Shown one piece after another: positions 18,207 through 25,778 of a stretch of 64,000 bases of DNA. The stretch is from Streptomyces sp. NBC_00683 (GTDB lineage Bacteria > Actinomycetota > Actinomycetes > Streptomycetales > Streptomycetaceae): contig NZ_CP109013.1 of the NCBI RefSeq assembly GCF_036226745.1, positions 4,836,001-4,900,000 of the forward strand, given 5' to 3'. Position 1 is the stretch's first letter. Each line of letters opens with the position of its first letter. Below the pieces are notes generated by a model. That model was given only the letters and a program-made list of their open reading frames with translations, searched no databases and was not told the DNA's origin. The position numbers and the translations under genes are program-made.

Positions 18207-18967
18207 GTGCCTCCTCGGAGACCTGGTTCCGCAGGTACGCGCGGACGGGCGAACCGCGGCTGCGGCTGGTCTGCTTCCCGCACGCCGGCGGCAACGCCCA
18301 GCTGTTCCACGGCTGGCCCTCGCGGCTTCCCGCCGATATCGAGGTCCTCGCCGTCCGGTACCCGGGCAGGCAGGAGCGGATGGGCGAGCCGTGCATCGAG
18401 TCGATGGACGAGCTGGCCGACCGGATCTCCGAGGCGCTCAATCCGTTCGGCGACCTGCCGATGGCCTTCTTCGGCCACAGCATGGGCGCCGCGGTGGCCT
18501 ACGAGGTCGCGGTGCGGCAGGAGGCGGGTGCGGGCGAGGGTCCGGTCCGGGTCCTGCTCTCGGGGCGCAACGCCCCGCACCGGACGTCCCCCACGACCCT
18601 GCACAGGGCGGCCGACGACGTCCTGGTCGCCGGGGTGTCCCGGCTGGGCACCCTGGGCGGCGACCCGTACGCGGTCCCGGAGCTGCGTGAGCTGCTGCTG
18701 CCCGTGCTGCGCTCCGACTACAAGCTCATCGAGACCTACCACCCGCACAGCCCGGTGGCGCTGCGCGCTCCGATCGTCGCGTACCAGGGCGACAGGGATC
18801 CGGGCATCTCCTACGAACAGTTGCTGGCCTGGGGGGAGTTGACGACCGGCGCCTTCGCGGTGCGGTCGTTCCCCGGGGACCACTTCTACCTCGCCCCCCG
18901 GGAGGCGGAGCTGACCGCGGACATCGCGGGGCGGCTGGCTCGGATCCCGTCCGGCCTGCGGGCCTGA
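18203..18967 (+). CDS. Type II thioesterase (GrsT/TycF-like)
   Basis: A 254-residue alpha/beta hydrolase. Segments LVCFPHAGGNAQLFHGWP, VRYPGRQERMGEP, the nucleophile elbow FFGHSMGAA (S93) and the catalytic His in FPGDHFYL (H227) are hallmarks of external editing thioesterases that remove misprimed acyl groups from PCP and ACP arms. The GTG start overlaps the fabG stop by 4 bp (GTGA), so the two are coupled. It is probably not the chain-releasing enzyme, which I assign to the domain fused to the last NRPS. Confidence 0.93.
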   Translation: MSASSETWFRRYARTGEPRLRLVCFPHAGGNAQLFHGWPSRLPADIEVLAVRYPGRQERMGEPCIESMDELADRISEALNPFGDLPMAFFGHSMGAAVAYEVAVRQEAGAGEGPVRVLLSGRNAPHRTSPTTLHRAADDVLVAGVSRLGTLGGDPYAVPELRELLLPVLRSDYKLIETYHPHSPVALRAPIVAYQGDRDPGISYEQLLAWGELTTGAFAVRSFPGDHFYLAPREAELTADIAGRLARIPSGLRA

Positions 18968-19007
18968 TAGCCGAAGGCTTCACCACAACAGCGAGAGGAG
19001 GGGCGCC

Positions 19008-19943
19008 GTGACGAGTCCGACGTCCTGGGCACCACTGGAGATCGAAGCGAAGGACGATGGCGGGACCGGCGAACTGCTGAGCCGCCTGGAGGAACTGGAA
19101 CTCGGCCTGGCCGGGACCCTGGTCAAGGAGAAGGCGCTCGTCTTCCGCGGCTTCGGGATCACCCCGCAGACGCTGGACACGGCCCTGGACCGGCTGCTGC
19201 CGAACCGGCTGGCGTACGTGCACGGCAACTCGCCGCGCACCAAGGTCGGCGGCAACGTCTACACCTCGACGGAGTACCCGCAGGAATTCACCATCTCGAT
19301 GCACAACGAGATGAGTTACGCCCACGCCTGGCCGTCCCGCCTGGCCTTCTTCTGCCAGGTGCAGCCGGGCTCCGGCGGGGCCACCCCGGTGCTTGACGCC
19401 GAGCGCTGGCTCGCCGTCCTGGACCCGGAGGTCCGCGAGGCGTTCGCCGGCGGCGTGCGCTACGTGCAGAACCTGCACGACGGCTACGGCCTCGGCAAGA
19501 GCTGGCAGGACACCTTCGAGACCGACGAACGGGCGGACGTGGAGGCGTTCCTGAAGAACGCCGGAGCCGAGTGGGACTGGCGGCGCGACGGGAGTCTGCG
19601 CGTGGAGTCCCACCGTCCGTCCACGACCAGGCACCCCGTCACCGGCGCCGAGGTGTGGTTCAACCAGGCCGACCAGTGGCACCCGGCCGGTCTCGGTGAC
19701 GACACCGCGGCCGAGCTCGCCCAGATCCTGTCCGAGGACGAGCTGCCGCAGTCGGTGCGGTTCGCCGACGGCAGCCCGATTCCGCCCGAGTACGTCGCCC
19801 AGGTCCGCGACCGCGGGCTGGAGGCGGCCGTGGACGTCGACTGGCGCACGGGCGATCTGCTGCTCATCGACAACGTCCTGCTGGCCCACGGCCGGCGGCC
19901 GTTCACCGGGGACCGCCGCGTCCTCGTGGCGATGTCCGACTGA
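19008..19943 (+). CDS. SyrP-like TauD/TfdA Fe(II)/2-oxoglutarate dioxygenase (first copy)
   Basis: A 311-residue non-haem iron dioxygenase. The iron facial triad appears to be H99-x-E101 in SMHNEMSYAHAWP and the distal H294 in LLAHGRRPFTG, with 2-oxoglutarate held by the following Arg. The segments TSTEYPQEFTI and GGATPVLDAERW match SyrP-type hydroxylases, which in characterised pathways beta-hydroxylate an amino acid bound to an NRPS carrier protein. The GTG start has GAGGAGG upstream. A second related dioxygenase follows 52 bp downstream. Substrate unknown; the residue loaded by the three duplicated A domains or the Thr-like one are candidates. Confidence 0.9.
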   Translation: MTSPTSWAPLEIEAKDDGGTGELLSRLEELELGLAGTLVKEKALVFRGFGITPQTLDTALDRLLPNRLAYVHGNSPRTKVGGNVYTSTEYPQEFTISMHNEMSYAHAWPSRLAFFCQVQPGSGGATPVLDAERWLAVLDPEVREAFAGGVRYVQNLHDGYGLGKSWQDTFETDERADVEAFLKNAGAEWDWRRDGSLRVESHRPSTTRHPVTGAEVWFNQADQWHPAGLGDDTAAELAQILSEDELPQSVRFADGSPIPPEYVAQVRDRGLEAAVDVDWRTGDLLLIDNVLLAHGRRPFTGDRRVLVAMSD

Positions 19944-19995
19944 CGCCCCGGCCCAAGGGCTGCCCCGACTTCTTCGACCACGGAGCGAGCTGACC

Positions 19996-20970
19996 ATGAC
20001 CATCACCTCGGAAGAGACACCCGCCGGCTGGGTGGGGAGCGGGACCGTGCCCGGGATGCGACGTCCCGCGGCCCCCGGCACCGGCATCCACGGCTACATC
20101 ACCGAGAACCGGGCGGAGCTGCGCGAGCTGCTCACCCAGCGCGGCGCACTGCTGCTGCGCGGATTCGAGGTCGGCGGTGTCGACGGCTTCGACGGCACCG
20201 TCCGGGCGTTCTCCGGCACGCCGCCGCTGGCGTACGCCGAGCGCTCCTCGCCCCGCAGCACCATCAAGGGGCAGGTCTACACCTCGACCGACTATCCGCA
20301 GAACGAGGAGATCTTCCTCCACAACGAGAACTCCTACCAGGCGGTCTGGCCGCGGACGCTGTACTTCTTCTGCGTCGAGCCGCCCGTCACGCAGGGCGCC
20401 ACCCCGCTCGCCGACATCCGCCAGGTGCTCAGGTCCGTCGACCCGCAGGTACGAGCGGAGTTCGAGGCGCGCGGCTGGCAGGTCGTGCGCAACTTCCACG
20501 CCGGGTTCGGAGTGCCCTGGCAGGAGGCCTTCAACACCTCGGACAAGGACGCCGTCGTGGCGTACTGCAAGGAACGCAGGATCGAGGCGGAGTGGCGGCC
20601 CGACGGCGGTCTGCGCACCACCGCGGTACGGCAGGCGGTGCACCGCCATCCGGTCACCGGCGAGGAAGTGTGGTTCAACCACGCCACGTTCTTCCACGTC
20701 AGCACCCTGGCCCCGGAGGTCGGAGCCGGTCTGCGCGCGATCTTCGCCGATGAGGACCTGCCCACGAACACCTTCTACGGGGACGGCGGGGTCATCCCCG
20801 ACGAGGTGACGGATCACCTGCGCGCCGCCTACCGGTCGGCTGCGGTCCGCTTCGACTGGCAGCGCGACGACGTCCTGGTCGTCGACAACATGCTCGCCGC
20901 GCACGCGCGTGAGCCGTTCACCGGACCGCGGCGCATCGCCGTGGCCATGGCAGAGCCGTCCGACGCCTGA
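19996..20970 (+). CDS. SyrP-like TauD/TfdA Fe(II)/2-oxoglutarate dioxygenase (second copy)
   Basis: A 324-residue homologue of the preceding gene. H109-x-E111 (FLHNENSYQAVWP) and distal H303 (LAAHAREPFTG) form the iron site. TSTDYPQNEEI and GATPLADIRQVL are the shared family segments. Identity with its neighbour is only moderate (long divergent stretches), so it is an old paralogue or an independent acquisition rather than a recent duplication, and probably acts on a different residue or position. The ATG at 19996 with GGAGCGAG upstream is chosen; the frame is open upstream only inside the previous gene. Confidence 0.9.
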   Translation: MTITSEETPAGWVGSGTVPGMRRPAAPGTGIHGYITENRAELRELLTQRGALLLRGFEVGGVDGFDGTVRAFSGTPPLAYAERSSPRSTIKGQVYTSTDYPQNEEIFLHNENSYQAVWPRTLYFFCVEPPVTQGATPLADIRQVLRSVDPQVRAEFEARGWQVVRNFHAGFGVPWQEAFNTSDKDAVVAYCKERRIEAEWRPDGGLRTTAVRQAVHRHPVTGEEVWFNHATFFHVSTLAPEVGAGLRAIFADEDLPTNTFYGDGGVIPDEVTDHLRAAYRSAAVRFDWQRDDVLVVDNMLAAHAREPFTGPRRIAVAMAEPSDA

Positions 20971-21016
20971 GCCTGACGGCTGACGGCTGACGGATCTATC
21001 GGGAGTTGAGGGAGAC

Positions 21017-21979
21017 ATGTTCGAGTTCGAGACGTACGGATCACGGATCTCCGGACTGGCCGTGTACCGGCCGGCCAGGCTGGTGTCCAACGAGGAACTG
21101 GCACCGCTGACGACGGTCTCGCCGCAGTGGATGGAGAGCCGGACCGGCATCAAGACCCGCCATCACGCCTCCGACGAGGAGGACCTGGTCACGATGTCGG
21201 CGGCCGCGGGCGAGAAGGCCGTCGTCTCGGCCGACATCGACCCGGGCGAGGTGGACCTGACGATCGTCGCGAGCGCCACCCGCCGTCGCCGTATGCCCGG
21301 CATCGCCCCCGAGGTGGCCAGTCGTATCGGACTGCCCAACTCGGGTGCGTACGACCTCAACGCGGTCTGTGCCGGCTTCACGTACTCGCTGGCCATGGCG
21401 TCCAACGCCGTGCGTCTGGGCGAGGCGCGCAACGTCCTGGTCGTCGGCGCCGAGCGGACCAGCGAGTGGATCGACCCCGCCGACCCCGACACGTTCGTCA
21501 TCTTCGGTGACGGTGCCGGAGCCGCGGTGGTGTCCCGCTCGGACCAGCCCGGCATCGGCCCGGCGGTCTGGGGCAGCGACGGCGCACGGCACGACGTGCT
21601 CGGCATCACCGAGAAGGCGGACGGCCGGGAGTACGTCACCATGAACGGCCCGCTCGTCTACAAGTGGTCCACGGCCACCATGCCGGACGTCGCCCACCGG
21701 GCGTGCGCCGCCGCCGGGATCACGATGCAGGACATCGACTGGTTCGTGCCGCACCAGGCCAACAACCGGATCATCAAGACGCTCGCCGCGAACCTGGACC
21801 TCCCGCCGGAGCGCGTCGTCAACGACGTCGTCGAGACCGGGAACACCTCCGCGGCCTCCGTGCCGCTGGCGCTGAGCAGGCTCAAGGAGAGCGGCCGCAG
21901 CACCCCCGGCGAGAACGTCCTGCTGCTCGGCTTCGGTGCCGGCCTGACGTACGCCGGCCAGGTCGTCCGGATGCCGTGA
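21017..21979 (+). CDS. Beta-ketoacyl-ACP synthase III (KAS III/FabH-like)
   Basis: A 320-residue KAS III with an intact triad: C118 (LNAVCAGFTYSLA), H246 (WFVPHQANNRII) and N276 (VETGNTSAASVP). The family condenses an acyl-CoA starter with malonyl-ACP, or in some pathways acts as an acyl transferase. It is next to a dedicated ACP and a free-standing condensation domain, and no other ketosynthase, acyltransferase, dehydratase or enoylreductase is in the window. It therefore likely makes a short 3-ketoacyl chain that FabG reduces to a 3-hydroxyacyl chain, or diverts a primary fatty-acid intermediate. Confidence 0.93.
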   Translation: MFEFETYGSRISGLAVYRPARLVSNEELAPLTTVSPQWMESRTGIKTRHHASDEEDLVTMSAAAGEKAVVSADIDPGEVDLTIVASATRRRRMPGIAPEVASRIGLPNSGAYDLNAVCAGFTYSLAMASNAVRLGEARNVLVVGAERTSEWIDPADPDTFVIFGDGAGAAVVSRSDQPGIGPAVWGSDGARHDVLGITEKADGREYVTMNGPLVYKWSTATMPDVAHRACAAAGITMQDIDWFVPHQANNRIIKTLAANLDLPPERVVNDVVETGNTSAASVPLALSRLKESGRSTPGENVLLLGFGAGLTYAGQVVRMP

Positions 21980-22061
21980 CCGGCCCCGGCGAACCCCCAG
22001 AACCCCCGCACTCCCCCCGCACGCACATCCACGCGCACACACCTATGGAGAGACGAAGGCC

Positions 22062-22307
22062 ATGACCAGAGACGAACTGATTGTCGAGATCATCAACCTC
22101 ACGCTGCGTACGGCGCCGGACCTGGAGGGCGAGGTCACCGCTGATTCCAGCTTCGACGAGCTCGGCATGGACTCCCTCACCCGCATCGACCTCCTGGCGG
22201 CCGTGGAGAAGGCCTTCAACCAAACAGTGCCCGACGAGCGGGTCGGCGACCTGCTGCGCGTCAGTGACGTCGCGGACTTCCTGACAGCAAACAAGGCAGG
22301 AGTCTGA
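22062..22307 (+). CDS. Acyl carrier protein
   Basis: An 81-residue acidic carrier protein with the phosphopantetheine attachment Ser S38 in DELGMDSLTRIDLLAAVEKAF. It lies between KAS III and the free-standing condensation gene (3 bp from the latter), so it probably carries the fatty acyl starter that is condensed onto the first amino acid. It is too divergent from the primary fatty-acid AcpP to be the housekeeping copy. Confidence 0.94.
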   Translation: MTRDELIVEIINLTLRTAPDLEGEVTADSSFDELGMDSLTRIDLLAAVEKAFNQTVPDERVGDLLRVSDVADFLTANKAGV

Positions 22308-22310
22308 CCC

Positions 22311-23708
22311 ATGGGCCACACGGACCCCATAGGCGGGGCGATGCCCCTGTCGGTGGGCCAGGAGGGGCTATGGCTGCTCCACAAACTGGCTCCCGACAGC
22401 GCGACCTACAACCTCGCGGGTGGTGTCCGGATGGAGCCCGCGCCGGACCCGGAGGTCCTGGCGCGGGCGGCCCGGGCGCTCACCGAACGGCACCCGATGC
22501 TGCGTTCGGTGTACGTCGAGGCCGACGGCAGTCCCCGCCGGCTGGTGAAGGACCCGGGTGACATCGGCGAACTCGTCGTCCGTGACGTACCGGACGCGGA
22601 CGACGACGAGCTGGAGCGGCTCGTCGCCGCGGAGGCGGGCACCCCCTTCCGGCTCTCGGACGAGGGACCGTTCCGGGTGGTGCTGTGGCGCCGCCGTACC
22701 GACGCCGTGCTGCTGGCGCTCACCCACCACATCGCGACCGACGCCATCTCCCAGTGGATGCTGTGGCGCGACCTGCTGGCCGCGTACGAGGCGTTCGCCG
22801 AGGGCAAGGAGCCCGGCTGGGCCCCCGTCGCCGTCGACTACGGCCATTTCGTCGAGAGCGAGCGTGCCCTGCTCGAATCCTCGCGCGGTCAGCGGCAGGC
22901 GGAGTTCTGGCAGGAGCAGGTCGAAGGGTCCGCACCCGCGGAGCTGCTGACCGACAAGCCCCGGCCGGCCGTCGCGTCGTTCACCGGTGCCAGCCTCGTA
23001 CGCCGGCTGCCCGACGAACTCGCGGAGCGGCTCAAGCGTGCCGCCGCCGAACAGGAGATCTCGCAGTTCGCCCTGGCGCTCGGCTCCCTGCAGGCACTGC
23101 TGAACCGCTGGACCGGACAGTCCGACTTCCTCATCGCCTGCCCGGCCTCGGTGCGCCGCTCGGCCGCCAAGGACGTCGTCGGCTACTACGTCAACCCGGT
23201 GCTCATCAGGGCCGTGTTCGACAGGAACACCCCGCTGGGCGAGGTGACGGCCGCGGCCAACGACCGCCTCAGGCAGGCGACCGCGCGGGCCACGTACCCG
23301 TTCCCGCTGGTCGCGCAGGCCGCGGCGGCGACCGGGCCGCTGTTCCGGATCTCCATGACCATGGTCACCACGGACCGCTTCGGTTCCGAACTGGCCGGTG
23401 CGGTCGCCGGCGTACCCCTCGACGTGGCCGGTCTGACCACCACGTACCTGGAGATACCGCACCTCGAGGGCCAGTGCGACATCACCTTCGAAGTCACCCG
23501 TGACGTGCAGGGGCTCACCATCGCCCTGCGCTACGACACGGCGCTCTTCGAGCGGGACACCATGGACCGGCTGTTCGACCAGCTCATCCGCTTCATGACC
23601 GCCGCCGGGGACACACCCGAGCGCCCGGTCTCCCGGATCCCGCTGACGGACGCCGCCCAGAAGCGTTCGCTGCTCGCCCTGGGCAGCAACGCCGGCGACG
23701 GATCATGA
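22311..23708 (+). CDS. Free-standing NRPS condensation domain
   Basis: A 465-residue protein consisting of a single condensation domain. It has the C1-like start MPLSVGQEGLWLLHKLAPDSATYNLAGG, the catalytic motif HHIATDA at 139-145 (H139, H140, D144; the usual final Gly is Ala) and the late motif region IACPASVRRSAAKDVVGYYVNPV. There is no A or PCP domain. NRPS1 begins with an A domain and lacks a starter C domain, so this protein most simply works in trans to join the ACP-bound acyl group to the first residue on PCP1. It overlaps sbnA-like by 4 bp (ATGA). Confidence 0.92.
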   Translation: MGHTDPIGGAMPLSVGQEGLWLLHKLAPDSATYNLAGGVRMEPAPDPEVLARAARALTERHPMLRSVYVEADGSPRRLVKDPGDIGELVVRDVPDADDDELERLVAAEAGTPFRLSDEGPFRVVLWRRRTDAVLLALTHHIATDAISQWMLWRDLLAAYEAFAEGKEPGWAPVAVDYGHFVESERALLESSRGQRQAEFWQEQVEGSAPAELLTDKPRPAVASFTGASLVRRLPDELAERLKRAAAEQEISQFALALGSLQALLNRWTGQSDFLIACPASVRRSAAKDVVGYYVNPVLIRAVFDRNTPLGEVTAAANDRLRQATARATYPFPLVAQAAAATGPLFRISMTMVTTDRFGSELAGAVAGVPLDVAGLTTTYLEIPHLEGQCDITFEVTRDVQGLTIALRYDTALFERDTMDRLFDQLIRFMTAAGDTPERPVSRIPLTDAAQKRSLLALGSNAGDGS

Positions 23709-24718
23709 AGCAACCCGTGCTCCGCGGCATCCTCGACGGTGTGGGCAACACGCACCTCGTCGAACTCGGCGGGCTGCTGCCCCGCTTCGGGTCCCGCGTC
23801 TTCGCGAAGCTCGAAGCCTTCAACCCCGGCGGCAGTGTCAAGGACAGGTCGGCCCTGTCGATGCTGCTCGGCAGGATCCGCAGCGGGGAACTGGTACCGG
23901 GCAGGTCCACGGTCGTGGAATCGAGCTCCGGAAACCTGGCGATCGGCATCGCGCAGATCTGCCGGTACTTCGGCATCGACTTCATCTGCGTCGTGGACCC
24001 CAAGACCACCCAGCAGAACCTGGCGATCCTGCGCGCCTACCGGGTCACGGTCGAGATGGTGACCGAGGTCGACCCGGACACCCGCGCCTATCTGCCCATG
24101 CGCCTGGCGCGGGTTCGCGAACTGGTGGCCGCGACACCCGGCGCGTACTGGCCCAACCAGTACGCCAACCCGCTCAACCCCCGGGCCCATGTGCAGACCA
24201 TGCGAGAGATCGCCGAAGCACTGGACGACCGGGTGGACTACCTGTTCTGTTCGACCGGTACCGGCGGCACCATGACCGGCTGCGCCCAGTACATCCGGGA
24301 GCGCGGACTCTCCACCACGCTGGTGGGGGTCGACGCCATGGGCAGCGTGCTGTTCGGCGGCCCCTCGGGTCCGCGGCTGCTGCCCGGACACGGGGCCGCG
24401 ATCAAGCCCCCGCTGTTCGATCCGACGCTGGCCGACGAGGTCGTGCTCGTCAACGACCTCGACTGCGTCGTCGCCTGCCGGACCCTGACACACCGTGAGG
24501 CGATCCTCGCGGGCGGCTCTTCGGGGGCGGTGACCGCCGCACTCGGGAAGATGGCCGACCGCATTCCGGCCGGCAGCAACTGCGTGATGATCTTCCCCGA
24601 CCGCGGCGACCGCTATCTCGACACCATCTACTCCGACGACTGGGTGCGCGCCCACTTCGGAGAGGTCTCACATCTGTGGAACGAACCCGAACACACATTG
24701 GCGGTGGGCGCATGCTGA
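23705..24718 (+). CDS. SbnA-like PLP enzyme for 2,3-diaminopropionate synthesis
   Basis: A 337-residue member of the cysteine-synthase fold family. The PLP lysine is K46 in NPGGSVKDRSAL; the substrate loop ESSSGNLAIGIA and phosphate loop CSTGTGGTMTG follow. Characterised SbnA condenses O-phospho-L-serine with L-glutamate to N-(1-amino-1-carboxy-2-ethyl)-glutamate (ACEGA). Immediate coupling to an SbnB-like gene (7-bp overlap) separates it from ordinary CysK/CysM. The pair is a signature of L-Dap supply in viomycin, zwittermicin and staphyloferrin B type pathways. Confidence 0.92.
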   Translation: MKQPVLRGILDGVGNTHLVELGGLLPRFGSRVFAKLEAFNPGGSVKDRSALSMLLGRIRSGELVPGRSTVVESSSGNLAIGIAQICRYFGIDFICVVDPKTTQQNLAILRAYRVTVEMVTEVDPDTRAYLPMRLARVRELVAATPGAYWPNQYANPLNPRAHVQTMREIAEALDDRVDYLFCSTGTGGTMTGCAQYIRERGLSTTLVGVDAMGSVLFGGPSGPRLLPGHGAAIKPPLFDPTLADEVVLVNDLDCVVACRTLTHREAILAGGSSGAVTAALGKMADRIPAGSNCVMIFPDRGDRYLDTIYSDDWVRAHFGEVSHLWNEPEHTLAVGAC

Positions 24719-25713
24719 TCATCAAGCACGGTGAAGTGGCCGGGCTGCTGGCCGGACGCGAGAAGGAGGTCATCGACCTCGTCGCCGAGGCCTACAAGCG
24801 CCACGACGAGGGCCGCACAGTCCTGCCGCACTCCGTCTTCCTGCGCTTCCCCGACCGTCCGAGGGACCGGATCATCGGCCTCCCCGGCTACCTCGGGGGC
24901 GACACCGAAGTCGCCGGGATGAAGTGGATCTCCTCCTTCCCCGGCAACGTCGCCGCCGGGCTGCAGCGCGCCAGCGCCGCCGTCCTGCTGAACTCACTGG
25001 AGACCGGGCACCCCGAGGCGCTCATCGAGGGCTCCCTGATCTCGGCCATGCGCACCGCGGCCTCGGCCGCACTCGGCGCACGGATGCTCCTCGGGGACCG
25101 CAGGCCGTCCGGGATCACGCTCATCGGCACCGGCGTCATCAACCGGGAGGTGCTGCGCTTCCTGGCCGCCGAGCTGCCCGAGCTCGACTCCCTCGCCGTC
25201 CACGACACGGACATGGAGCGGGCCAAGCGCTTCACCGCGGATCACGCCAGGCTGCTGCCCGGCGCGAAGATCCGCCACTGCGCCACGCTCGACGAGGCGC
25301 TGGCCGCCCACGACCTGGTGTCCTTCGCGACGACGTCGGCCTCGCCGTACACCGGCCTGGACGCCTGCCCGCCCGGCACCGTCGTGCTCCACATCTCGCT
25401 GCGCGACCTCACCGTGCCCGCCGTACTCGGCGCGCACAACATCGTCGACGACCCCGACCACGTATGCCGTGAGCAGACCTCACCGCACCTGGCGGAGCAG
25501 CACACCGGTGGGCGCGACTTCGTCGACGCCTCCATCGGCGCCCTGCTGCGCGGCACCGCCCGGCTGGAACCGGAGGCCGGAAAGCCGCTCGTGTACTCCC
25601 CGTTCGGCCTCGGCGTCCTGGACCTGGCGCTGGCCGGCTTCGTCCGGGACGAGGCACGAAGGGGCGGCATCGGCACCCGTATCGACGGGTTCGTTCCCGC
25701 GCCGACGCCCTAG
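24712..25713 (+). CDS. SbnB-like ACEGA dehydrogenase for 2,3-diaminopropionate synthesis
   Basis: A 333-residue member of the ornithine cyclodeaminase/mu-crystallin family. The NAD-binding loop is LIGTGVINREVLRFL, preceded by LISAMRTAASAALGARML. SbnB oxidatively cleaves the SbnA product to L-2,3-diaminopropionate and 2-oxoglutarate. The 2-oxoglutarate by-product is also the co-substrate of the two dioxygenases upstream. The ATG at 24712 overlaps the sbnA-like gene by 7 bp; a GTG/ATG farther upstream would only extend into that gene. Confidence 0.92.
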   Translation: MLIIKHGEVAGLLAGREKEVIDLVAEAYKRHDEGRTVLPHSVFLRFPDRPRDRIIGLPGYLGGDTEVAGMKWISSFPGNVAAGLQRASAAVLLNSLETGHPEALIEGSLISAMRTAASAALGARMLLGDRRPSGITLIGTGVINREVLRFLAAELPELDSLAVHDTDMERAKRFTADHARLLPGAKIRHCATLDEALAAHDLVSFATTSASPYTGLDACPPGTVVLHISLRDLTVPAVLGAHNIVDDPDHVCREQTSPHLAEQHTGGRDFVDASIGALLRGTARLEPEAGKPLVYSPFGLGVLDLALAGFVRDEARRGGIGTRIDGFVPAPTP

Positions 25714-25778
25714 GAAGGCTCCCGAACCCGGGTCACCGCCACTGAACGCTGCAACTGATCAACACCTCTGGAGAAGAG

